DNA of 64,000 nt, taken from the NCBI GenBank assembly GCA_014338405.1, contig JTDE01001568.1, positions 1 through 64,000 on the forward strand, read 5' to 3'. The stretch comes from Paragonimus skrjabini miyazakii (lineage: Eukaryota; Platyhelminthes; Trematoda; Plagiorchiida; Troglotrematidae). The notes beneath the pieces are model-generated. The model searched no databases, was not told the origin of the DNA, and saw only the letters and a program-made list of their open reading frames with translations. Position numbers and translations under genes: made by a program. Within the stretch, counting starts at the first letter, position 1. Each line of letters opens with the position of its first letter. Below are positions 1 to 11,400 of the stretch, piece by piece.

Positions 1-470
1 TCAGGTGAATAATTAAGCAGAGACCATGGCGGCAAAGCTTTAATTAGGAAATACTGTGGCATTTTGTGTGCAATACAATGTAAACGCAACGTGGTCGAGG
101 ATTACAAATTCAATCATATCTACAAAACCACGAAAAATTGAGCGTTTCTGCCATATTGACTATGTATTCTACCACGGAAATTTCGACAGAAGCATTTTCA
201 GGACGTACAATCAATGTGGAAAGCCAACATGATGCTTTTGTCAAAAAAAATTTGAACACATTTTTTGCAACAAAAGTGCAAATATGAACAATTTTTACGT
301 ATAGCTGATTTTTCTCATTACAACGCTTTTATTATACACCATAAGATATGTATATTTGTCCCACAATATGCGTTTTAATATTTCATGGAAAATTTGAAAA
401 ATCTTTTCGCGCCTAAATGGCCGTTTTCAACTCGGTTCGGCCTTGAAGCACCATCTCGGCGAATTGCTGG
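1..470. repeat. Dispersed repeat R1, copy 1
   Basis: This stretch aligns by eye with about 12340-12790. Shared blocks include the words around aacgtggtcga, aaattacaaattc, ttgagcgtttc and, near the end, gaaaaatct...cgcgcctaaatggccgtttt...ttcggc. A weaker third relative lies at 7560-8000. No open reading frame of interest is seen. It is a non-coding dispersed repeat of unknown class, perhaps the end of a larger element, since copies 1 and 2 are direct repeats about 12.3 kb apart on the same strand. Confidence 0.6.
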
Positions 471-1040
471 GAGTGTTCTTTAATATCAATCTGTCAGCAG
501 TTCACTCTGTTTTGTCATTCCAGCTGGAATGTACGCTAGCGTACATCCTGATTCCATGGAATCGTTGACAACAGTGGTACCAATGAGTGGTGAAGGATGG
601 TGAATTGTCCTATGTTGAATTAGGTTATAGGCGTCTCTCAAGCTTGTAGTATTATAAAAAGCTTAGTACTCATGTTTCAACAACAGTTCGATTGTCGGAA
701 TTATAATCATGCTTTCCTGCAAAATCACGCCGAAATTTCAATAAAAACATGTGTTTTCACGTGTATGACGTCGATTTTCATTATATTTTACCTTCATATT
801 TCCGAAATAACGCAGAATGCGACTTTGCGTTATTTTTCCATAAATCCTTATGTCATTAAACAACCGCACATTCCTTGTTTACATCTTCGGAAGACTGAAA
901 CAAAGAAACCTCTAGGGAACAGATTTTCAGGATTTTAATTTCTGCAACATATCACAAATTTTGAACAAGTTTAATTGCTACGAATTGTCTTTTAAATAAA
1001 AGATAACGGAGATATTCACGTTCTACCGATTACACGCAGC

Positions 1041-2884
1041 CTGTCAGCCAGTCACATTACGATGTTTAAAACACCGGGTATCTATCGCAATGCGGAAAAA
1101 CATTCCAATCAATATAACAGCCAACGGAACCAAGGATGATGATTATCATGTGCCCCAAACGCTTCAAATACAGGTTTCCCATCACTTCCCGCATGTGTTC
1201 GTTCTCCAAATTGCTCATAGTAACAGTGGTTCGGAAGGAGCAGCTACTATTGTGAACATATACTGCATATTCAGGGGCTGATCATAACTTATGTCATTCG
1301 GGTAAATGACGACACCAATTATCCCACCGATGCTTTACAATTCTCTGATCATAACTTTTTAATATGGTATGATGCCAATGGCATCTGGGCCCAGGATATG
1401 CGCAACACCACCCCGAAGCGCACAGTTTATATTTATCTTAGTTTTTTCAATTTTGTCACAGACCTCTTGTTGTGTTGTTAACAATTACCGCGTTTTTTGT
1501 TCCAGCTCGTGTCTTGCGATGACTGTATGCAGCACTCCTTTTACCATTGCAGCCACGACTTGTCAAAAGGACGTGTCACTGAGGCATCTGATGTTAACAA
1601 CTGTTCGTCAATATTTTCACCATTGTCAGAACTCCGCGCAACCTGTCTGTACGTTTTCTTATTTACCATCTGGTGCTTGTTGAACTTCTAGACAACCAAG
1701 TTTTATTGCAGATGTTCCAGAATTGTCTGAGCCCGCATTGTCACTGTGTCTTGGAATGCAAGTCATCTCGGCTCATGAGGTCTCCGGGTTCACAAAAAGG
1801 TAGAGCTGTTTCACGTCATTTCTTATCTATCGTTTAGTGGACATTTTCTTTTGCCAAGAAGTACTTTGATCACTATCTCGATCTAATCGACAGCTATTCA
1901 ACTCGCACGAACAGGAGGTTTTGTGGCGCAGACGGAATCCCCCTAACTGCATGGACGACTGTTGTTTAATTTCTCGCATACGGACTGCCACTGCCGTTAG
2001 GTTTTACTATCGGTAGTTATCAGTAGGTTTTCTAATTTATCGCCTGCCTATCTTCACCCTGTGAACCTCCATCTCAACGTTTCCCACGTTTAATGACTTG
2101 TATAAACAGAAAATATTGGGTAAGCTGGTTGCAGTATACATACTACACTTTCAGTCTATCGTCAATGTAGGGACCTGACTGTTCGTCAAGTACCACTTCA
2201 TAGTCACACCCGGAAAGGGCGATCCCGCGAACTAATTCGTCAAACTGTTCTCTACCTTATATCACACATAACAGTTGTATATAGTACAATATACCTGGAT
2301 TCATCATCAAACATTGTTGATTCTGATCCATTCAGAGAATGAAATCGCTAGCTTGGTCCGGCTGACCTGGCCGATAAAGGTCTGAGTATGTAGTGTGCGT
2401 TCACACTAATAGCTGCTCTACCCGGTTGAATTAGGCTATCAACAGCGTCTCAGCATGCAGTATGCGTTCACAATTGGGGCTATTGCAACCTGATTCACTT
2501 AAGCTATGAAGTACGTTTGCGTATGCAGTATAGGTTCGCACTAGTAGATGCTTCAACCTTATTCATTCAAGCTATCAACAACGTCTCAGCATGCAGTATG
2601 AAGTCACACCATTACCTGATCTACCCGAATGACATAAGTTATGATCAGCCCCTGAATAGGCAGTATATGTTCACAATGGTAGCTGCTCCTTCCAAACCAC
2701 TGTTACTATGAACAATTTGGAGAACGAACACATGCGGGAGGTGATGGAAAACCTTTACTTGAAGCGTTTGGGGTACATGATAATCATCATCTCTGGTTCC
2801 GTTGGTTGTTATATTGATTGGAATATTTTTCCGCATTGCGACAGATACCCGGCGTTTTAAACATCGTAGTGTGACTGGCTGAGA
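1041..2884. mobile_element. Foldback (long inverted repeat) element
   Basis: Arms 1041-1303 (plus) and 2622-2884 (inverted) are near copies. Each reads outward from a shared block beginning tacccgaatgacataagtta and ending at the gactggctga/gtcagccag words; the arms are about 263 bp and the loop about 1.3 kb. Short open frames seen on both arms are the same sequence read twice and are not thought to be genes. Such long-armed structures fit foldback or MITE-like DNA transposons. The loop shows no transposase. The right arm ends about 100 bp before the left end of the CACTA-like element at 2992. Confidence 0.65.
2385..2660 (+). repeat. Degenerate ~60-bp tandem repeat
   Basis: The words agctatcaacaacgtctcag, catgcagtatg and gttcacact..tagctgctc recur about every 60 bp, with four or five diverged units running into the right arm of the foldback element. 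A related unit appears at 11793-11840 (tagtagttgctccgtccggt, attcaagctatcaacaacgt). It is probably a subterminal repeat array of the same element family. Confidence 0.6.
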
Positions 2885-3307
2885 GGTATACATCCCGGTG
2901 ATCGGCAGGCAGCTTGATATCATCTGTTTCCGCATATTGTTCCGTATGAACGCCACGCGACCTCAATCTAGTTTGAAACAATGCAGTGAACCCTGCTAGC
3001 ATCAATTAGGGATCGATTTAGGGATAAATTATGGTGGTTCATGGGTAATTTAAGGATGGATTCTTATGGCCAATAGTTTGTTGGTCTGTAAAAATGTGTG
3101 TAATTGTCTGTGCGCCAGTATACTGCTTATTTATATAATACATGAAAAACATAACACAAACAGATTGCATTAAACTTGAGGAGATATTTGTTGTACGTAT
3201 GAACCAATTATTTGTTTAGCCGAACTCTAACAGCTTCGATCATTTGCGCGCGTTGTGTTCAAATTATTTGTCGTGCATACTGATTAGGGTTTGCCAGGGT
3301 TGTGAAT

Positions 3308-5281
3308 ATGTCTGATCACCAAGAGAATAACGCTGAGGTAAATGACATTGACCTATTAATTGAACCTTTGGTGTTTTTCTGAAATTTTCGCTAGTCGGTC
3401 CACCCTTTATCGAAATGTTCAACGTTCACTTGCCAAAGTCCATCGCAGTGTACAAGAGCCCTTGAAGAATGTGGACGTTGGCCAACGTTCTCCACCCACC
3501 GCGGTGTCTGAAAATGAACGTACATCACAGCCGCTCGCTGAAGGCAATAATAATTCAAGTAATCATTAAACGGTCGATTTTAGATGTACCGCAAAACTCA
3601 TCAGGAACTGGTCTGCAAGATCGAGAGGCTGATTTTCCTGGCGCTGGCATTGTCGACCGCCTTCGAGACTAGGTGATTTCAAGCAACATTCCTAAATTGC
3701 AGGTGACACGACTTCTACGCATCTTGAAGGAAAGACTACCAGGGTTTCCCAGTGATGTGAGAACTCTGTTGTCGACGCCGAGAATTTCGCCCATACGTGC
3801 CGGTTTTCCGGGTGAATATGCTCATTTAGGATTAGCTGAAAGCATTATGAATCCTGTTTCCAACTGCAAGCTACAGCATGTGACGTCTGTCGGAATCCAA
3901 TTGAATGTCGATGGTTTAGCACTAACGAAGGCGGGGAAGACGACACTATGACCCGTGCTTTTATCACCTGAATGAGCCCCTCTTAACGGAACCGTTTGTA
4001 GTCGGTGTGTAAGCAGGGAACAGCAAACCGGAAGACGTCAACGTGTATATTTCAGACGTATTGCAAGAATTGTCAGGCGTGCTCACTAATGGTGTATCTA
4101 ACACCAATGTTCTCGTGACCGTCTGTTTGAAAGGGGTAACCTGTGATAGACCTGCTCGCTCCTGCGTTAAACAGGTACGTAGACACGGTGTATACTACGG
4201 CTGTGATAAGTGCGACCGACGAGGAGTATACTGCGAACGGAAAGTCACGTTCACGCCGCAAGCTGGTTCTCTTCCAACAGACGCTTCGTTTCGCGTTGCA
4301 CACCCTAGATTCTTGTCACCGTTTATGTCGTTACCGGTCAATGTGATCTCCACTTTCCCTATTGACTATATGCATTTGGTATGTCTGGGTGTCGTCCGTC
4401 GTTTGATTAACAACTGGACATCAAGACCAGCTTCCAGAAACGTTCCTGTAAGCTCACAAGCATTAAAACGCATAAACGAACGGATGATGGAATACCGGGA
4501 TAGCCTGTCCCGTGACTTCCCTCGCAAGTGCCGAGGACTGACAGAGTTTAAGATCTGGAAGGCTACAGAATGCGAGCAATTTCTACTATATACCGGACCG
4601 GTGGCCTTGCGGAATATTTTGGACAATCATAAGTATGGCAACTTTCTAGATTTGTCTGCGGCTAAATATGTTTTATGTCACCCCACTTTAAGCATTACTC
4701 ATCATTAATTTGCAAGGTAGTTACTTAACGTACTTTTGTATAATTATCGCAACTTGTATGTTCAAGCAGGGATGGTTTACAATGTGCATTTGCTGGAACA
4801 CCTTGCGTATGATGTTACTACGCATAGTTCACTGGACAACTTTTGTGCTTTTCATTTTGAGTCTTTCATGTACAAGTTGAAAACAATGCTTAATGAGCCA
4901 ACGCGACAGGTAGGGCAGTTGTATAGACGTTTATCAGAAGTAAATTCCGCTTGCTTTCCCGTCAAAGTATTTCGTTCTGGCGTTGATGCACCCATCAATT
5001 TTCCCTCTTTACCTGGATGCTCGGTCTTCATTAAGGGTACCATTTTGCTTCCAGATACTCATCCAAACAACATTGCTCTCATTAATAATGTTCCTTGCGT
5101 AGTTGTTAATGTGTGCAATCCTTATTCCGAAGCTTGCGCTTTGCTTTATCGCCCCTTTACCAAATTAAAACCCCTCTTTCTCCATAGTCTTCCTCCCACC
5201 ATTTATATACGTATATTGTCGATGATTCATCCGCGGAGGTTTTTACGGCAAATGTGTCTGGTATTGACGCTAAAGGCTTGA
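3308..5281 (+). pseudogene. CACTA-like transposase (pseudogene)
   Basis: Possible small first exons are 3308-3337 (donor GAG|GTAAAT), 3395-3558 and 3584-3672. The body is open at 3673-3951, 4010-4708 and about 4775-5281. Recognisable family landmarks in order are PSDVRTLLSTPR, EPFVVG, CDRPARS, YYGCDKC.RRGVYC, FPIDYMHLVCLGVVRRL, FKIWKATECEQFLLYTGP, then YNVHLLEHLAYDV...SLDNF.AFHFES, which corresponds to the DUF4218-like C-terminal part. Stops at 3949-3951, near 3973 and inside the EPFVVG.YCG block (4009-4011), plus frame changes, show it is dead. A 56-bp intron is likely at 4716-4771, where the reading frame also shifts. Confidence 0.8.
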
Positions 5282-5445
5282 CCTAACCCTTCTTCTCACA
5301 TTTTGTTTTCATGCCCATTTTGCATTCTCGTAAATGACACGTGATGTGAAGATAATTGAAGTATTTTGGAGACTTACAGTCTTTCACTCGTTTCCCTTCA
5401 TCAGATTTCATGTCACTGGTAAAACTTAATTAACTTCAACCGCAG

Positions 5446-6661
5446 GTGTACAGTGTTGTGACGTTTACGGAGGATGGCGAACCGTGTGGCGCAGTACCGA
5501 GTTCCACGTGGATACAAGGTAGTACAGCATCGTGGCTGAATTACCCTTCCCTGCAGTTCACTACGGCTGTAAGTGATCACTGGGTGTCCCTGCCTGACTC
5601 AGCGAAGATATCTGTTAGAGTTATCAGCAAAACGGGTAAACATTTCTGATTATGTCTCGTGTTTTGGGACGACAATCTGCAAGCTCGTTGATACGCTAAA
5701 AAGGTGGAGCTAACATCGGATGTAGAACCATCTGATGCAACCATGCGTATGGGCAAACGCAGTCATGTATGCAGGCATTGCAGATTTGTCAAATTACCAC
5801 TGCTTATTGGCAAACTTCCAACAAAGTTTCTGTCCCAGTCTTCATCCGAGGACTCCGACGGCTGTTCACCCGTGTGTGCTACAGACTTCACGACTGTGCC
5901 TTATCCAACGTTTGTTGCGGGAAAAACGTGGTTCCTCGGGCAGGCAGCAGTTTTACCCAATTGCGCTCTCAGGTCGCCATCCCCTTCCTTCCTCCCCAGT
6001 TATTCCTGCATCCCACTGTCCTACCTCCCTTGCCGGAATGCCTGGTCAAGTTTTCACCCCATCCGGGCTCGCTTGGCTGCCCCCACGTTGTCTTCCCGCC
6101 CACTGTTTGGCAGTTCTCTCCCAAACATCTGTCCGTTTATTCCCACTTCACCGCCAACTTTGTTGCAACCGTCCACCAGTTCGTCCGTGGATCCTCTGAC
6201 AGCATCTCCACCACAAAATGAATCGGCTGTTTCCTCTCAGCCGACCAAAATAATACATATACTCCGGGACTTTGCCGAAAAGCGGAATGAATTGATTAAA
6301 GATGTGGCCATTGTGAAGGAATGTCTCCATCAGCGCCGCCTGATCCCCGATTTGGACGTTCAGGGTTAGGCTGTATGCGACATCCGATCGCATGCTTTGC
6401 CTGTAAATAGTGCATCCACTTTTCGGGAACTGGAAGCAAACTTACAAAGACAGCAGTTTAATAGATTTGTGGTAAGTGTACGGCTAATAGATTGAACACG
6501 GTTAGATGGATCATCTGAAAGCAATGAGTGCTCCCTCTGCCAGACTATTGCTTGCCGTTGTATGCGGGAGGCCACTGAATCACAACTGGCAGTAAAGATT
6601 ACTTATGCTGGGGGGAAAATAAACTCGCTTTCAAAGACACCATTCTACGGCGATTGGCAGA
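5446..6661 (+). pseudogene. DUF4806-type accessory protein of the CACTA-like element
   Basis: The N-terminal part at 5446-5630 reads YSVVTFTEDGEPCGAVPSS.WI then VRVI, as in the front end of DUF4806 proteins. An intron with donor GG|GTAAAC follows, then an exon from about 5701 with a long proline/serine-rich stretch and a coiled segment (LRDFAEKRNELIKDVAIVKE). A TAG at 6367-6369 interrupts the frame, which then continues (ALPVNSASTFRELEANLQ) to a GTG|GTAAGT donor at 6471. The last exon, about 6512-6661, ends KITYAGGKINSLSKTPFYGD, matching the conserved YxGxxGKxxFxxT block. This protein accompanies animal transposases of this group. Its role is unknown; DNA binding is only a guess. Confidence 0.65.
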
Positions 6662-7129
6662 AGGTTAGTGGAATCTAGCAGTACCAAAATTTATGATGCA
6701 TGCAAAAACTGTTCTGTCACAAGGAATGAGTTCGAAAACAGGATAGGATGACGTGAACAAGTGGATGTGCTGCTGGTTCTATGACCTGTGTATGTCATGC
6801 GTTTTCAGTTGATTTTCAACGGCGCTCACTTGTGCAAACCATAAGTCTTAATCTACTGTATTATCATGTAGCCTGGGTTCATACGTTCAAGAATGTATAT
6901 TCTTTCTTGTTTGCATATCGTTTTACTTCATTCCTGTCACTTTCGCTTTCTTTCCAGGAAAGCGAATCACATACGAATGTTTGAGATGTACATGAGAAGA
7001 AACCATTTTGTAAATTTGATTTACTGCAATAAACTTCGCCTATTCTCATCCGATTGGTTTTCTTTCCACTCAGTATGTCACGGCGTGAGAATAGTACACG
7101 ACGTTTGCGTAATAGTTTCAAGATAAAGT

Positions 7130-7356
7130 GCTCATTTAGGGATACACTGAGTGGATTGGGGGTAATTTAGGGTTAATTTAGGGCAAAATTATGGTTCAGG
7201 AAATGGACCAATCAGAAAATTAGGGCGTTGCGCTCGTTAGGGCTAAATTAGAGAGCGCGTTTCAAATCTCTAACAAATCCCTAAATTATCTCCGGAATGG
7301 TCCACTAGATCGAATTAGGGATTTGTCATAAACTAACCCTAATTGTGCTAGCAGGG
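7130..7356. repeat. TTAGGG-rich subterminal repeats and right terminal inverted repeat
   Basis: The stretch has many scattered copies of TTTAGGG, AATTAGGG and TTAGGGC and, beyond about 7270, their complements (CCCTAAAT, CCCTAATT), then the terminal GCTAGCAGGG. The units are irregular, unlike a telomere. In CACTA elements such subterminal repeats are transposase binding sites; that function is inferred here. Confidence 0.6.
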
Positions 7357-7374
7357 AAGTGAATAGAATTTTTT

Positions 7375-8000
7375 CCGAAGATTTTCGATAATAAAGTGGG
7401 ACATGGTACCCTTTTCCTAAGCCGTTCCATACACACCGAAGACAGAAACAACCATATGATAGCGTCATTTCGAACTATTTCTAAGAGCTACGTTTCTTCG
7501 ACCAGTATTCACCTGAAATCCTGCGAACAAAGAAAAATAGTATAAATATCGTTTAGACAAGGAGGCTGAAAATGACGTTATACACGTTTAACTATCAAAT
7601 GTGTTAGTGTTCTTGTTGAAATGCGATGTCAGCACTGTATGGTCGTATATTTCCATTTCGACCACATCTGTAAAACGTCGCAGAATGAAGCACTCTCAGG
7701 CTATAAGATGACGTATTTCATCTTGAAAATGGCAATGATCGCATTGATAGGACTTGAAAAAATGAGCCAACGCCAATAACTGGTCATTTTCGCGAAAATG
7801 GTGAGAGTATTTTTCATCACCAAACCAATACTTTTGGGACTTATTTAATGTACTTCAATTTTTCCGTTAACGCCGCTTATTTACAACTAATGTACTGTGG
7901 GTACTTTGCCTGAAATTCTGATATTAAAATTTCAAAAAAACATCTAAAAATCGAGGATTCGCGTCAAAAGGACCGTTTTGCTTTTTGGCCGACCATCAAG
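7375..8000. repeat. Dispersed repeat R1, diverged copy, and linked repeat
   Basis: 7380-7470 (aaagtgggacatgg ... acaccgaagacagaaacaacca) resembles 12205-12265 (agggtgggacgtg ... acaccgtaggtagaaacaatc). 7560-8000 weakly matches copies 1-470 and 12340-12790. The same order of the two blocks in both places suggests one larger repeat unit. No coding signal is seen. Confidence 0.45.
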
Positions 8001-8560
8001 GCGACTCCCATGAAACGGATAACTGCCTCAGATCACGTGGACTTAGATACATGTATCATGTTACCATATGTATTGTGATATTCGTGGGTATTTACATATA
8101 TGTTGTGCGTTCGTGGAGGTTTTTCTTTATTTTTCTACGTATCTACCCACACATATGGGTTGCTAAACACCCGAACATCTGCGCATCTCTGAATGTACCT
8201 TAAGGTTCATTTCGGTAACTTGTCACTGGGATAAGGGCGAACACTATTTTTTGAGACAAAGTGAAACGTGTCATGTTTTAGGTATTTTTGAGCAACATTA
8301 TTCGCATTGTTTTACCTAAACTTGGAAAAACTGTCATGTTATTGGATTTTCAGAAATTTTTGTATGAAAAAATACCGACTCTGTTGGTTGATATTTGCTG
8401 ATGGTTAAGTTCCGTGCGCAGAGTTCACTTGGTTGTAAGTTTTGTAACTTGTTAACCGTTGCTTATTTATGTGCAGAACCATTTTGTCTGAGGAAACCTT
8501 CAATATTCTGTCATGTTATTTCCTGAATTGAGTGGTTTACAGCTACTCTGATAGACTGCG
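8000..8560. other. Non-coding stretch
   Basis: No convincing exon, repeat or RNA gene is seen. It is AT-rich with a few runs of T. Short open frames here have no recognisable features. Confidence 0.5.
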
Positions 8561-8810
8561 TATGGCCGTGAATCTTGACAGATTCCACAAAGTCCAAAAA
8601 AGCAGATTTACGGAGGTCCATAACCAAAATGAGCTTTTGGTCAAAGCTGTGTTGGGCATGAATGCTAGTCGTAGACCGTGAGTTCCTGAGCTGTCGTGTT
8701 AGGGAAATTTATTTTCCTGGAAGAAAACCGTTATGAAAGGTTGGTACCTGGTGGAGAAATTGAAATAATCCAAATCTGCGTTATGCACTCACATGTTGTG
8801 ATGTGTGACA

Positions 8811-10131
8811 TTAAGTCACTGTTGGACTATCGTTCGATGTGCGAACGAGCTGCGAGAAATCAGCAAAGAGATACACCAATTGCTTAGAGGCGGTGGGATG
8901 GGCATATATGAAAGTTATAGCTGCAACAGTTGCGTGCGTGCCGGGTGTGCTTATCATAATACTTAAATCGACTAAAAGGCGGTATCTCGCATCGACCAGA
9001 AGATCGAAATACTGGAGAAAATCAATCCCGATTATAGCGAAAGATACCGCGGTAACTGTAAACACTCAGCGGAATGTCCGCCGTAGGCCTAAATTAAGCG
9101 TTAAGGAACGCTGTCCATATGTAGGTATTGGCGTGCCATTTGCAGCACGGAGCTGTGGGTTGCATGGGTTTGGCACCTCTTCTTTCGTAGAGGAAAACAC
9201 GCTAACCTGCGCCCCGATATCAACCAGGAACGTGTGTTCGGTTTCTACATCCCGTACAAAAATGAGGCGACAGGGATAGTAAGCGCCGATGCTATTGTTT
9301 GCCGTTAAAGTTCGGCTGTTGAGTTTGCATCGCCTTGATGATGCATAGGTGCAGGGTTCAGTGCTTCGCTTGGCTTGGTTACCAAAACGTTCCTGGCACC
9401 AACAACAGACAGCTATTGACCGCGGTTTGTGTCGCCTGGGTGATATATCAGGTCGACAGTGTGAGGGAAGGTTCGAAGAAATTTTGTTCAGATCATGTCG
9501 CAAAGTTGTGATTTCTGCTCTCAGGGCCTCAATGTCTCTTCGATCGCGTTTTGCAGGAGCCACGTTGTCGGAACCGCTCGTACTTACTATAAGATGTGGA
9601 CTAGGGTGTGATACACTCGGTAGTGGTTGAACACGCTCCACTATTTGATCAGCGATTTTCGCCGTCTCGACGAGGGTTTGTGAACGAGCAACTGAAACTA
9701 CTGCTTGCGTTGCTACTGGCAATTTGCTTGGCCAGAGTTCCCTGATGAGGGATTCGTCCATGTGCGAGTTGCCAATGAGTTGCCGCATCTTTGCTAACAA
9801 TGTCGAAAGGCATTTGTTGCCTAGCTTCAAGTCGTGAAAAAGTTGTTGCATTCGGGACTTATCGGAGGGTGTCACCCGATTAATAACTGTCTTCATTATG
9901 CTCTACGGGTTGGTTTACTATAACATCGCGAAGCTGCATGGTGACTTCACTCGGAAGCCTGGCTAACAACTGACAGAATCTTGTTTGATCAGACAAAATT
10001 CCTCTATTAAAAAATTCTGCTTCTGAGTAAACAAACCAAAAAAGAGAGTCCATTTCCAAAAACGGAGGGACCACTAGCAAATTAATACCGATGGAGGGGC
10101 TGTCAACGTCCCTAGATAACATTTCAGACAT
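8811..10131 (-). pseudogene. Ty3/Gypsy gag-protease remnant (DUF7041-type gag)
   Basis: Reading leftwards, 10131-9880 gives a gag start with PPFLEMDSLFWFVYSEAEF and ARLPSEVTMQLRDVIVNQP, the signature of DUF7041-type gag proteins. The frame shifts by one base near 9885; 9896-9066 continues with TPSDKSRMQQLFHDLKLGNK, a coiled region and the aspartic protease block FLVDIGAQVSVF (active-site motif DxGA). A TGA at 9068-9066 interrupts, then the same frame resumes (9065-8811) with IGIDFLQYFDLLVDARYR, the end of the retropepsin and the linker to reverse transcriptase. RT itself is not recognisable beyond about 8750, so the copy is truncated and dead. Confidence 0.8.
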
Positions 10132-10329
10132 TGGGTAGTGGTTACGCGGTTATGAGCTGTCAAGAGCTACTAATTAAGCCGAACTGTGGAGATATATAAA
10201 TGATTGTATCTTGAACGTATACACGAACAGATAAAAACAACGGTTTACGCGAACGTTAAGAAAAATAACAAACATGCAAAGGAATGAACTCATCAAGATG
10301 CACAGGACGACTGTAGCGAGCTGTTCGAA

Positions 10330-10760
10330 AATTGCGGCTCACCAATTGTCGAGACTGGTCCAACAGATTAATACCCAGTCTGTAGTCACTATCGAAAACC
10401 GATCGACAATGAAAAGCGAGGACTCAGCGAGTTGACCCTCGTGTATTAATATAGACCCTGGAAAGTATAGTGTACAGAGGAAGCGCATCAAGCGAATCAG
10501 GCACGGAGCGAGTTGTGATTGTAGCCCCGGGACGGATATTACAAAATAGATAGCTTGACTAGAACAAAAGTAGGTAAAAAACCAAAATCATCCAAAGTGT
10601 ACAAGTGAATGCGACTATCATAAATATCATTTATTATAGTCACTTTAGCACGCATATCACCAGCATCTTTCGAACAATGAGGTAGTAAATTTCGCATTCG
10701 CAATTTACGCGTATCCGAGAGCAACGAAACAGTAATGTTCAAAAGTTTCATATGTTTTAG
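10330..10760 (-). repeat. LTR-like repeat upstream of the Gypsy remnant
   Basis: It lies just upstream (minus-strand sense) of the gag remnant. It shares dispersed blocks with 10965-11215, for example tgtattaatatagaccct/tgtattgatatcgaccct and gtgcagagraa-type words, then the gtacaa.tgaatg.gactatca block at its right edge. Position and duplication suggest a 5' LTR. The minus-strand word caattggtgagc near 10340 could be the LTR/primer-binding-site junction. Exact ends are not seen. Confidence 0.45.
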
Positions 10761-10964
10761 CCAACAATTGAGGACTTACGATCAATAATGAGAAAGCGGC
10801 AGTTGTTAACATTGAACTGAGATTCAGAAAGTGTAATTCGACGAGAACCAGGAATTGTCAAGACGCATCTACTGATCTCGCTGACATAGCTTCAGAAGGC
10901 TCTGAAGTTACTACCTTCAGGCACTTTATGAAATCAAGAGGGAAAATTGAGCTGAAATTACCTG

Positions 10965-11215
10965 ATGTCATCAGTCCAACAGAATACTATCCAGTCAGTT
11001 CTCACTGTAAAACCCGAATGACAATAAGAAACAATGTCGGAGCGTTGGCCCCGGTGTATTGATATCGACCCTAGAAAACAGAGTGCACAGAGAAACATGT
11101 CAAGCCAGAAGAGCGCGCAACGAGTTATGCTTTTAGCTTCGAGAAGGACATCACAGAACGGATTACCTGACTAAAACGAACTCACCAAAATGTACAACTG
11201 AATGTGACTATCAAA
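10965..11215 (-). repeat. Second LTR-like copy
   Basis: A diverged direct copy of the 10330-10640 block, ending at gtacaactgaatgtgactatcaaaaata, where it abuts the 180-bp repeat at 11221. It could be a solo or fragmentary LTR of the same family. Confidence 0.45.
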
Positions 11216-11220
11216 AATAT

Positions 11221-11400
11221 TTGCGAAAGCGTCTGCTCAGTGTTGCTGCATTCAAACTGTGCGTAAAATGTGCAAGCCAACATCTGATGTACAGTAGCCA
11301 CATCATGCAGATTTCGGGGATGCATGTCTTCTCTAGAATAGACAAGTGGTGGATCATAGTAGGCCAGCTTACACAATCCGTTTCTACTTAGGTGAGTGTA
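11221..11400. repeat. 180-bp dispersed repeat, copy 1
   Basis: Comparing bases with 56986-57165, I count three mismatches in 180 positions, with no similarity outside. It begins ttgcgaaagcgtctgctcag and ends tctacttaggtgagtgta. The high identity indicates a recent duplication or an active small element. It has an open frame in one direction but no recognisable protein. Confidence 0.75.

Larger units (their letters stand above)
2992..7356 (+). mobile_element. CACTA-like DNA transposon, two genes, decayed
   Basis: The left end CCCTGCTAGCATCAATTAGG and the reverse complement of the right end CCCTGCTAGCACAATTAGGG match apart from one base, giving terminal inverted repeats. The 6-mer AGTGAA flanks both ends (2986-2991 and 7358-7363, the latter offset by one A), a candidate target-site duplication. 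Subterminal DNA is rich in TTTAGGG/AATTAGG words on both sides (3004-3060, 7130-7350). Inside lie a transposase and a DUF4806-type gene on the plus strand, both interrupted by stops. Placement in CACTA/EnSpm rests on the transposase; the right end also reads GGGAAGTG, whose complement CACTT resembles CACTA termini. Confidence 0.7.

Noticed and set aside
1090..1281. Conserved 63-codon frame also found inverted at 2645-2956
   Set aside because: The conservation is explained by the foldback arms themselves, and the frame has no recognisable protein feature.
5735..6221. Two additional long plus frames overlapping the DUF4806-type gene
   Set aside because: They overlap the proline/serine-rich linker in other frames. 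The frame at 5704-6369 connects to the recognisable N- and C-terminal blocks, so the others are shadows of a low-complexity, stop-poor stretch.
7130..7350. Interstitial telomere array
   Set aside because: TTAGGG units are scattered in both orientations and irregularly spaced, lying exactly at transposon ends, so they are better explained as subterminal repeats.
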